Source: Streptomyces cacaoi
GTDB lineage: Bacteria; Actinomycetota; Actinomycetes; Streptomycetales; Streptomycetaceae
Assembly (NCBI RefSeq): GCF_006539165.1
Contig: NZ_BJMM01000041.1
Coordinates: 1 to 63,511, forward strand
Direction of reading: 5' to 3'
Length of the DNA stretch: 63,511 nucleotides
The notes below the pieces were generated by a model. It made no database searches, had not been told where the DNA came from, and worked only from the letters and a program-made list of their open reading frames with translations. Below, one piece after another: positions 8,515 to 15,123 of this stretch. Every line of letters begins with the position of its first letter. Position 1 is the first letter of the stretch. Both the position numbers and the translations under genes were made by a program.

Positions 8515-8846
8515 ACCACACCCGCCAGGTGCTGCGGCTGACCGGCTCCGGGCCCAGCCGGCACAAGGCGTTCGCCGACGCCATGGCCCAGGTGCAGCGC
8601 GCCGCGGGGGAGCGGGCGACCGGGGTCTGCTACCGGGTCGAACCGGTCGACCTCCAGGTCGTCTCCGCGGTCGAGCACCGCTGGACGGAACGCTTCCTGG
8701 GCCTGCTGTTCGCCCGCACCCGCTCCCGCTTCGAGCTGACGCTGCGCATCGAGGTGCGGGTGGCGGCGCTCGACCTGGACGGGCTCGACTTCACCCTCCG
8801 CGAGGAACGGCTCACCCCGCTTCAGCACGCGCTCCACATGAGGTGA
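8511..8846 (+). CDS. DUF4312-family protein (EF_0831-like)
   Basis: 111 residues, soluble. Begins MNHTRQVLRLTGSGPSRHKAFADAM, continues with an alpha/beta pattern (GVCYRVEPVDLQVVSA; FELTLRIEVRVAALDL) and no membrane segment. Identity rests on size, the SGxGxSRxxAFA-like N-terminus and position between the SFCGS gene and two membrane genes, exactly as in the Enterococcus cluster. Likely a soluble partner of the neighbouring membrane proteins (inference). Confidence 0.75.
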   Translation: MNHTRQVLRLTGSGPSRHKAFADAMAQVQRAAGERATGVCYRVEPVDLQVVSAVEHRWTERFLGLLFARTRSRFELTLRIEVRVAALDLDGLDFTLREERLTPLQHALHMR

Positions 8847-8853
8847 GGCGGCC

Positions 8854-9645
8854 ATGAACCAGACCCTCACCATCCTGCTGGAGTCCGCCGTCATCGGCGC
8901 GCTCATCGGCTTCGGCGCCTCCGCCGGTGTGGCCCGGATGTTCCACGCGCCGAAGGTGCAGGGCATGGGCGCGTTCCGCACGCTCGGAGAGCTGAACGCC
9001 TGCGAGAACGACCCCGTCGCGCACTTCTCGTTCGGCTTCGGGTTCTTCTTCAACGCCTGGGCCAGCGCCGTCGGCACCGGCGCCCTCACCTCCGACGTGG
9101 ACCACCGCATCGTGCCGCACTGGGCGGCCTCGCTGGCGATGGCCAGGAACCGCGACCTCGCCGAGACGCTGCACAATCCGCGCCGGATGGCCTTCTTCGG
9201 CGCGGGCGTCGGGGTGGTGCTGGTCTCGGTGCTCAACACCACGGCCGCCTCGATCCCGCACTCGCTCCAGAAGGTCGCCGCCGATGTGCTCGGCCCGGCC
9301 TCCGAGTGGCTGATCAACCCCGTCATGCCGATCGTCTTCTGGATGGCCGCCGTCGACGCCGGCCGCCGCACCGGCGGCTGGGGCACCGTGCTGGGCGGCC
9401 TCGCGCACGTCGTCATGGGCAACGCCGTGCCGGGCATCGTGCTCGGCATCGTCGTCGGCAAGGCGCTCGACGACCTGGGGCGGACGCGGGTGACGCGGGT
9501 CCTGGTGGGCGCGGTCGTCGCGCTGTTCGCCGTCAGCGCCGTGCTGCGCGGCGTCGACCTCCAGCTGCTGCACCAGATGAAGGTGGACGCCCCCGGCTGG
9601 CTGGAGGAGTTCCACCGGGCCACCGGCACCGAACCCACGGACTGA
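8854..9645 (+). CDS. DUF4311-family integral membrane protein (EF_0832-like)
   Basis: 263 residues with about six hydrophobic segments: residues ~5-25 (ESAVIGALIGFGASAG), ~58-75, ~112-135, ~155-170 (VMPIVFWMAAV), ~178-205 (LAHVVMGNAVPGIVLGIVVG) and ~215-235. Polar intramembrane-loop motifs include GELNACENDP and FNAWASAVGTGAL. Gene order after DUF4312 supports the call. With the next protein it probably forms the transport core of an uncharacterised permease; the numbering DUF4311 versus DUF4310 is from recall of the family order. Confidence 0.75.
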   Translation: MNQTLTILLESAVIGALIGFGASAGVARMFHAPKVQGMGAFRTLGELNACENDPVAHFSFGFGFFFNAWASAVGTGALTSDVDHRIVPHWAASLAMARNRDLAETLHNPRRMAFFGAGVGVVLVSVLNTTAASIPHSLQKVAADVLGPASEWLINPVMPIVFWMAAVDAGRRTGGWGTVLGGLAHVVMGNAVPGIVLGIVVGKALDDLGRTRVTRVLVGAVVALFAVSAVLRGVDLQLLHQMKVDAPGWLEEFHRATGTEPTD

Positions 9646-9659
9646 GAGGCAGGCACACC

Positions 9660-10409
9660 ATGGCACACGCGGAACCGGGCGCCGCCGACGGCGCCGCGGC
9701 GGTGCCCGAGGGCCCCGGGGAGGCCGCCGCGCCCGCCGCGTCCGGGCGCGGGGCCAAGGTCCCCGGCGAGGGCAGCTTCTGGCTGTCGGAGTGGGCCTTC
9801 CCCGTTTTCGTCGCCACCCTGGCCGCCGGCATCTTCGCCGGCACCCATCTGTACTACGTCTACCGCACCGGGACGTTCAGCGACGTCGCCGTGACGGCCA
9901 TGCTCAAGGCCGGTATGGAGAGCGGGAGTTACGGGGCCGCCGCCGCGTTCGGCGCGGGCTTCCTGTTCGCCCGGGTCATCGAGGGGCCCATGGTCGGCAT
10001 CCTCGACATCGGCGGCTCCCTCCAGACCGGGGTGGGCATCGGGGTCCCCGCCATGCTGCTGGCCGCCGGGGTGACGGCGCCGCTCGAACACTTCTGGCTG
10101 GCGCTGCCCACCGGGGCGGCCATCGGCTTCGCCATCGGCGCGCTGATCCTCGTCATCCGCCGGGCCACCGTCAACTCCTCGCGAAACACCTCCACGTTCG
10201 GCGCCGACGTCATGATGGGCGCCGGCAACTCGGCGGGGCGCTACCTCGGCCCGCTCGTCATCATCGCCGCCGCCACCGCCTCGATCCCCGTCGGCCTGGG
10301 GTCCACGCTCGGCGCCGCCCTCTTCTACTGGTGGAAGAAACCGCTGACGGGTGGCGCGATCCTCGGCGCCATGCTCTTCGGGCTCTTCTTCCCCCTGACG
10401 GGAAAGTGA
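9660..10409 (+). CDS. DUF4310-family integral membrane protein (EF_0833-like)
   Basis: 249 residues. A polar Ala/Gly-rich leader (residues 1-35) is followed by FWLSEWAFPVFVATLAAGIFAGTHLYYVYR, then five or six membrane segments with conspicuous small-residue motifs (SGSYGAAAAFGAGFLF, GPMVGILDIGGSLQTGVGIGVPAM, VMMGAGNSAGRYLGPLVIIA). The last segments are rich in Gly, Ala and Phe. ATG at 9660 follows gagaggcaggcacacc. The pairing with the DUF4311 protein and co-transcription with PRD and HPr genes suggests a two-component membrane transporter, perhaps energised or gated by phosphoryl transfer (inference). Confidence 0.75.
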   Translation: MAHAEPGAADGAAAVPEGPGEAAAPAASGRGAKVPGEGSFWLSEWAFPVFVATLAAGIFAGTHLYYVYRTGTFSDVAVTAMLKAGMESGSYGAAAAFGAGFLFARVIEGPMVGILDIGGSLQTGVGIGVPAMLLAAGVTAPLEHFWLALPTGAAIGFAIGALILVIRRATVNSSRNTSTFGADVMMGAGNSAGRYLGPLVIIAAATASIPVGLGSTLGAALFYWWKKPLTGGAILGAMLFGLFFPLTGK

Positions 10410-10447
10410 CCGCACCGCACCGCCGTCCCCCGCACCAGGAAGGCACC

Positions 10448-11596
10448 ATGAGCACGCTCTACACCGAACTGGGCCTCGCGCCCGCGCTCAACGCCAACGG
10501 CAGGATGACCGCACTCGGCGGCAGCAGGCTCAGCGACGGCGTGGTCGACGCGATGGCCGAGGCCGCGCGCAGCCACGTCGTGATGGACGAGCTGCTGACG
10601 GCCGCCGGACGCGAACTGGCGCGCGCCGCCGGCACCGAGGACGCCTGTCCCACCACGGGCGCCGCCGCCGGTATCGCCCTCGCCGTCGCCGCGGTGATCG
10701 CCGGCACCGACCCCGCCCGGATCGAGGCGCTGCCCGACCCGGGCGACCGGCCGCACGAGGTGGTGCTCCAGAAGGGCCACGCCGTCCACTTCGGCGCCCC
10801 CGTACGGCAGATGATCGCCCTCGGCGGCGGCACCCCCGTCGAGGCGGGCGCGGTCAACCGGGTGCGGCGCGCACATCTGGAGGGCGCGATCGGGCCGCGC
10901 ACCGCGGCGCTGCTGTATGTGCAGTCGCACCACGCGGTGCAGAAGGGCAGCCTGTCGCTCGCCGAGACGGTCGCCGTCGGCCGCGCACACGGCGTCCCCG
11001 TGCTCGTCGACGCCGCCGCCGAGTCCGAGCTGCGCACCTGGACGGGCAGCGGCGCCGACCTCGTCGTCTTCAGCGGCGGCAAGGCGCTCGGCGGCCCCAC
11101 CTCGGGGCTGGTGTGCGGGCCGGCCGGGCTGGTGGCGGCCTGCCGTGCGCAGTACGCGGGCATCGGCCGGCCGATGAAGGTCGGCAAGGAGACCGTGCTC
11201 GGCCTGGTGCGCGCCGTCCGCGAGCACGAGGAGCGCCGCGGCGCGGGCGACGGGTCGGGCCCGGCGCGGGAGCGCGAGCGGATGGCGCGGCTCGCCGCCC
11301 GGCTCGACGGCCTGCCCGGCGTCACCGCCCGCGTCGTCCGGGACGAGGCCGGCCGCGACATCCACCGGGCCGAGCTGACGATCGACCCGGCGGGCGCCGG
11401 GCGGGACGCGGGCGCGCTCGCGGCCGAACTGGCCGCCGGCAGCCCGCCGGTGTTCCTGCGCGACCACCACGCCGCCACCGGACGGCTCGCCGTCGACCCC
11501 CGCCCGCTCACCCCGGACGAGGAGGAGACGGTGGCCCGCCGGCTGACGGAACTGCTCTCCGGCCCCGCGGGGCACGCCGCCGCCGACGCCGGGTGA
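10448..11596 (+). CDS. SelA-like / DgaE-family PLP-dependent lyase (EF_0838-like)
   Basis: 382 residues, fold-type I PLP enzyme. The Schiff-base lysine is K212 in FSGGKALGGPTSG. PVLVDAAAESEL supplies the PLP-nitrogen Asp, and NANGRMTALGG is the usual N-terminus of the SelA-related family. It lacks the SelA N-terminal tRNA-binding domain and is distinct from the true SelA at 45118. In Salmonella the related DgaE is an ammonia-lyase acting on D-glucosaminate-6-phosphate (established for that family), so a sugar-acid dehydratase/deaminase role is plausible here. The KDGP aldolase that often follows is missing from this operon. Confidence 0.85.
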   Translation: MSTLYTELGLAPALNANGRMTALGGSRLSDGVVDAMAEAARSHVVMDELLTAAGRELARAAGTEDACPTTGAAAGIALAVAAVIAGTDPARIEALPDPGDRPHEVVLQKGHAVHFGAPVRQMIALGGGTPVEAGAVNRVRRAHLEGAIGPRTAALLYVQSHHAVQKGSLSLAETVAVGRAHGVPVLVDAAAESELRTWTGSGADLVVFSGGKALGGPTSGLVCGPAGLVAACRAQYAGIGRPMKVGKETVLGLVRAVREHEERRGAGDGSGPARERERMARLAARLDGLPGVTARVVRDEAGRDIHRAELTIDPAGAGRDAGALAAELAAGSPPVFLRDHHAATGRLAVDPRPLTPDEEETVARRLTELLSGPAGHAAADAG

Positions 11597-11649
11597 GCCG
11601 CGCGGACCGGGACGCACCAGGAAACCGTGACGACGAGGAGAGGAAGCAC

Positions 11650-11925
11650 GTGGGGATCGTGGAACGCCGGCTGACGGTGACCGAGGAGGCCGGGCTGCAC
11701 GCCCGCCCGGCCGCCGCCTTCGCGCAGGCGGCGGCGCTGGCCGCGGCGGAGGTGACCGTCGCCCGCGCCGACGCGGGGCAGGAGGCGCGGCACGTACCGG
11801 CCCGCAGCGTGCTGTCGCTGCTGACGCTCAACATCCGCCGCGGTGACGAGATCGTGCTGCGCGCCAGCGGCGAGGACGCGGCCGGAGCGCTCGACACGCT
11901 CGCCCGGATCGCCGCACCCGCCTGA
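11650..11925 (+). CDS. HPr-family phosphocarrier protein
   Basis: 91 residues from GTG at 11650 (AGGAGAGGAAG just upstream). The phosphorylation site motif GLHARPAA is intact with His17. The second HPr motif (ARSVLSLLTLNIRRGDEI) keeps Ser53 at the regulatory-serine position, with about five extra residues between the two sites compared with Bacillus HPr. It is the last gene of the operon, 53 nt after the PLP enzyme. HPr takes phosphate from PEP via enzyme I, encoded elsewhere, and passes it to His residues. The PRD protein of the same operon is the likely acceptor (inference). Streptomycetes usually have a separate general ptsH, so this looks like a dedicated paralogue. Confidence 0.9.
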   Translation: MGIVERRLTVTEEAGLHARPAAAFAQAAALAAAEVTVARADAGQEARHVPARSVLSLLTLNIRRGDEIVLRASGEDAAGALDTLARIAAPA

Positions 11926-11934
11926 CCCCCGGCC

Positions 11935-11982
11935 GTACCGCGGGCCCGCCGGGCACACCCGTGTCCGGCGGGCCCGCGGTAC
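11935..11982. terminator. Very strong bidirectional intrinsic terminator
   Basis: Perfect 18-bp inverted repeat (11935-11952 / 11965-11982) extended inward by GCAC/GTGT (one G-U) to a 22-bp stem with loop accc. Located between the convergent HPr gene (stop 11925) and the gene ending at 12001. Confidence 0.85.
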
Positions 11983-12000
11983 GCCCCGCTCGTGCTCGGA

Positions 12001-12762
12001 TCAGCGTCCGGGAGCGGGCGCGGCGGCCGGGGTGCCCGACGGGCCGGCCGCCGTGCCGTGGACCGCTGCCGCCGCATTCCGGATCCAGCTGCGGAACTCG
12101 ACGGCCAGATGCCGGCAGTGCCCCTCGATCATCGCGTCCGGCGCCGCGGACGGATAGACGACGCGTACGACCACGTCGGCGCCGGCCCCGGTGTCCCGCG
12201 CCTGGTGCAGGCAGTACGCGAAGGGCGTGCCGTCGTCCAGGCTGAGCAGCGCGTTCATCAGCGTCACCGGGTAGGACGCGTCGAGGTGGGCGCCGACCGC
12301 CGCGGGCAGTTCCCGGGCCACCGAGACCCGGAACCGGGTGAGGTGGCCGCCGATCGTCTCCACCATGCCGCCGGTGTAGGCGGGCGGTTCCACGTAGTGC
12401 TCGGGGTGGGCGTTGAGGAGCAGCGACTTGTCCTGGAAGCGGCCGGTGCCGGCCTGCGCCCGGAACCAGTCGGCCAGTTCGGTGCCGCCGAGCCCGCGGA
12501 CGGTGAACGCGGTCTGTGAGGCGCGGTAGGTGCCGGCCGAGGCCGCGACGAGTTCCCTGTGGTAGCGGTCGCCGGCGTCGATCTGTTCGCCGAGGAGATC
12601 CATCAGCGTGTGGCTGTCGATCACGTCCTTCAGATTCCGCAGGGCCCGCCGTGCGGCCTCCAGCTCCCACCGGTCGACCGCGGACTCGTCGTAACTGCGG
12701 CCCATGGTGTGCACATCGACCGTGACCTGGGCGGACTGCTGTACATCAGCGTTGGTGCTCAT
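12001..12762 (-). CDS. Hypothetical protein, probably TetR-controlled
   Basis: 253 residues, soluble, not recognised. The N-terminal third is helical and charged (ELEAARRALRNLKDVIDSHTLMDLLGEQIDAGDRYHRELVAA). The middle has HPEHYVEPPAYTGGMVETIGGHLTRFRVSVARELPAAVGAHLDASYPVTLMNALLSLDDGTPFAYCLHQ in short conserved-looking blocks, and the tail is Ala/Pro-rich. No signal peptide or membrane segment. Start ATG at 12762 has GGGAA 4-8 nt upstream. It is divergent from the TetR gene with a palindrome lying in its predicted promoter, so its expression is likely repressed by that TetR. A possible natural-product accessory gene, but no function can be assigned. Confidence 0.8.
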   Translation of the reverse strand: MSTNADVQQSAQVTVDVHTMGRSYDESAVDRWELEAARRALRNLKDVIDSHTLMDLLGEQIDAGDRYHRELVAASAGTYRASQTAFTVRGLGGTELADWFRAQAGTGRFQDKSLLLNAHPEHYVEPPAYTGGMVETIGGHLTRFRVSVARELPAAVGAHLDASYPVTLMNALLSLDDGTPFAYCLHQARDTGAGADVVVRVVYPSAAPDAMIEGHCRHLAVEFRSWIRNAAAAVHGTAAGPSGTPAAAPAPGR

Positions 12763-12859
12763 GAGGTTCCCTTTCGTGTAGGCGCTCACCGCGCCGGGCG
12801 GCGGCAGCCCTGCCCGGCACCCGGAAGGCGCCGGTCCGCTTGCCGCGGGCCCGTCAGCG

Positions 12860-12888
12860 ACAATAAGATGCCTCCATGCATCTTGCAA
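12860..12888. promoter_or_regulatory. Overlapping divergent promoters with TetR-type palindromic operator
   Basis: Palindrome AAGATGC-ctccat-GCATCTT (12865-12884). On the minus strand a promoter TTGCAA (12888-12883), 17-nt spacer, TATTGT (12865-12860) is nearly exactly filled by the palindrome, so bound repressor would block transcription of the 12762 gene. On the plus strand TAAGAT (12864-12869) with TTGCCG at 12840-12845 (18-nt spacer) would start transcription close to the TetR ATG (12876), giving a leaderless, autoregulated mRNA. Sequence elements are seen; function is inference. Confidence 0.6.
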
Positions 12889-13469
12889 GGTCGGATTCCA
12901 CACCCCGCCGCCGACGTGGCGCGGAGCTACAGGCCGCGCTCCTCGACGCCGCATGGGCCGAGCTGAGGGAACGCGGATACGCGGGGCTCACCTTCGCCGC
13001 GGTCGCCGAACGCGCCGGTACCAGCCGGCCCGTCGTCAACCGCCACTGGGCGACCAAGGACGTCCTCGTCCGCGACGCCATCGTCCGCGCCAGCGAGGCC
13101 TTCCCGCTCACCGACCCCGACACCGGGTCCGTGCGCGAGGACACGATCTCCCTGCTCGAACAGCTCAACGGAGCGTTCGCCGCGTTCGCCGCTGCCATGA
13201 CCGCACAGCTGGCCGCCTACTTCGAGGAGACGGGCACCACACCGGCCGAGCTGCGTGCCGCACTGATCGACACCCGCTGGGCGCTGATCGAGTCCGTCGC
13301 GCACCGCGCCGCGGCACGCGGGGAGATCGACGGCACGAAACTCACCCCGCGCATCATCCGTCTCCCCTACGACCTGCTCCGGCACCAGGTACTCATGGAC
13401 CTGAAGCCGATGCCGTCACAGGACATCCGGGAAATCGTCGACACCGTCTACCTGCCGCTGATCACCTGA
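12876..13469 (+). CDS. TetR-family transcriptional regulator
   Basis: 197 residues. N-terminal helix-turn-helix (AALLDAAWAELRERGYAGLTFAAVAERAGTSRPVVNRHWATKDVLVRDAI, residues ~20-70), followed by an all-helical ligand/dimerisation domain with ALIDTRWALIESVAHRAAARGEID, usual in TetR_C_16/33-like actinobacterial members. Its start codon sits inside its own candidate operator. Divergent from the hypothetical gene at 12001-12762 and 67 nt upstream of the alcohol dehydrogenase gene, which may be in the same transcript. Confidence 0.92.
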   Translation: MHLARSDSTPRRRRGAELQAALLDAAWAELRERGYAGLTFAAVAERAGTSRPVVNRHWATKDVLVRDAIVRASEAFPLTDPDTGSVREDTISLLEQLNGAFAAFAAAMTAQLAAYFEETGTTPAELRAALIDTRWALIESVAHRAAARGEIDGTKLTPRIIRLPYDLLRHQVLMDLKPMPSQDIREIVDTVYLPLIT

Positions 13470-13536
13470 GCCCGGCCCGGACGGCCGCACGGGGCGCACT
13501 GAGAGGCACAAGGGGAGACGGAGAGGGAGCAGCACC

Positions 13537-14571
13537 ATGACCGAACTGCCCACCGACATGCGTGCGAGCGTGCTGCGCGGGGTGCGGGACCTCGCCGTCG
13601 AGCGGCGTCCCGTGCCGGAGCCGGGGCCGCGTGAACTCCTCGTCCGGGTCGAGGCGGTGGGCACCTGCGGCTCCGACACCCACTACTACGAGCACGGGCG
13701 CATCGGCGACTTCGTCGTCCGTGAGCCCCTCGTGCTCGGGCACGAGGCGGCCGGCACCGTGGTGGCACACGGGCCCGGGGCCGACCCGCGCCGCGTCGGC
13801 GAACGGGTCTCCCTCGAACCGGGCGTGCCCTGCTTCACCTGCACACAGTGCCGCCGTGGGCGGTACAACCTCTGCCCCGGAATGCGGTTCTTCGCCACCC
13901 CGCCCGTCGACGGCGCCTTCTGCGAGTACGTCGCCCTGCACGAGGGCTTCGCACACCCCGTGCCCGACGACATGCCGCTGGAGCGGGCCGCCCTGATCGA
14001 ACCGCTGTCCGTCGCCGTGTGGGCCTGCCGCAAGGCCCGGGTGGAGCCCGGCACCCGGGTGTTGGTCACCGGCGCCGGACCGGTCGGTCTGCTGGCCGTC
14101 CAGTGCGCCCGGGCGTTCGGCGCCCCGGAGGTCGTCGTCACCGACGTCCGGCCGCACCGCCTGGAACTGGCCGCCGCGCTCGGTGCGACCGGCACGCTCG
14201 ACGCCCGCCGCACCACCTGCGCGGACGCCGGGTTCACCCCCGACGTGCTGCTGGAGTGCTCCGGCGTCGCCGCCGTGACGGGCGAGGCGCTCAGGACCGT
14301 CGGCCGGGCCGGGCGGGCCGTCCTCGTCGGCATGGGAGGCGACGAGATCCCGCTGCCGCTCGCACACGTGCAGCAGTACGAGATCGAGGTCACCGGCACC
14401 TTCCGCTACGCCGACACCTGGCCCGCCGCGATCGGCCTGGCCTCCGGCGGGGCCGTCGCCCTCGACCCGCTCGTCAGCCACCGGTTCGGCCTCGCGGACG
14501 TCGCCGCCGCACTGACGGTGGCCGCCCGGGACGAGACAGCCGTCAAGGCCGTCGTCCTGCCGCGGGAGTGA
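13537..14571 (+). CDS. Zinc-dependent alcohol/polyol dehydrogenase (MDR family)
   Basis: 344 residues, sorbitol/threonine-dehydrogenase-like. Catalytic zinc ligands: TCGSDTHYYEHG (Cys), LGHEAAG (His-Glu). The structural zinc lobe keeps four cysteines (PCFTCTQCRRGRYNLCPGM). Rossmann motif GAGPVGLLAVQ for NAD(P), with VVTDVRPHRLELA after it. The family oxidises secondary alcohols of polyols. Strong GAGAGGGAG site upstream of ATG. It follows the TetR gene on the same strand and precedes the NRPS genes by 207 nt, so it could be a tailoring or precursor enzyme of that cluster or simply a TetR-controlled catabolic gene. Confidence 0.9.
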   Translation: MTELPTDMRASVLRGVRDLAVERRPVPEPGPRELLVRVEAVGTCGSDTHYYEHGRIGDFVVREPLVLGHEAAGTVVAHGPGADPRRVGERVSLEPGVPCFTCTQCRRGRYNLCPGMRFFATPPVDGAFCEYVALHEGFAHPVPDDMPLERAALIEPLSVAVWACRKARVEPGTRVLVTGAGPVGLLAVQCARAFGAPEVVVTDVRPHRLELAAALGATGTLDARRTTCADAGFTPDVLLECSGVAAVTGEALRTVGRAGRAVLVGMGGDEIPLPLAHVQQYEIEVTGTFRYADTWPAAIGLASGGAVALDPLVSHRFGLADVAAALTVAARDETAVKAVVLPRE

Positions 14572-14778
14572 ACCCGCGGGCGGCGCAAGGCGTTTCAGCC
14601 CCAGCCGAAAGACATTGATCCGCCCGGCCGGGGCGACTGGAATCGGGAAAGCTGTCCGGTCCCCCGCGGGAGGTCATGTGTCGCACACAGCCGCACCGAG
14701 AAGCACCGTCCCCCTCACCGAACACCCGGCCGGCGCCGGTGCGTCCGGCGCCCGCCCCGCACCCCGGGAGGCGGCGGC

Positions 14779-15045
14779 GTGAACGTCGACACCGAGGAGA
14801 TCACCCGCTTCCTGGCCGACGCGCTCGGACAGCCCGTCGGGCCGCGGGACGACTACTTCGCGCAGGGACTCGCCGACTCGCTGTTCGCCCTGGAACTGGT
14901 CACCTTCGTCGAGGAGCGCTTCGGGCTCACGGTCGAGGTGGAGGACCTGGACCTGGACAGCTTCCGCACCGCCGAGCGCGTCACCCGCTTCGTCCGGCGC
15001 AAGAAGGGCCTGCCGGAGCCGGGTGAACTGATCGAAGACCGCTGA
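14779..15045 (+). CDS. Stand-alone acyl/aminoacyl carrier protein
   Basis: 88 residues from GTG at 14779 (GGGAGG 8 nt upstream). The phosphopantetheine site is ADSLFALELVTF (Ser after Asp), with DYFAQGLADS before it and FGLTVEVEDLDLDSFRTAERVTRFV after. This layout is like the FkbJ-type carriers that hold methoxymalonyl, hydroxymalonyl or related extender units and like some discrete ACPs in NRPS-PKS hybrids. No FkbH/I/K partners are present, so the cargo is open. It lies directly upstream of the A-T gene and of a KS module lacking AT, so delivery of an acyl unit to that KS in trans is an attractive idea (inference). Confidence 0.85.
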   Translation: MNVDTEEITRFLADALGQPVGPRDDYFAQGLADSLFALELVTFVEERFGLTVEVEDLDLDSFRTAERVTRFVRRKKGLPEPGELIEDR

Positions 15046-15123
15046 CGGTCACGCCCGGCGGCGCGCATCCGCGCGCGCCGGCCCCGCGGCCGGTGTCCCC
15101 GGCCTCCCTCTCCACGGAAGGCG

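Noticed and set aside
10448..11596. Second selA gene in the window
   Set aside because: SelA-like PLP fold but shorter, without the tRNA-binding N-terminus, and embedded in a DUF4310-type operon; fits the DgaE/EF_0838 family.
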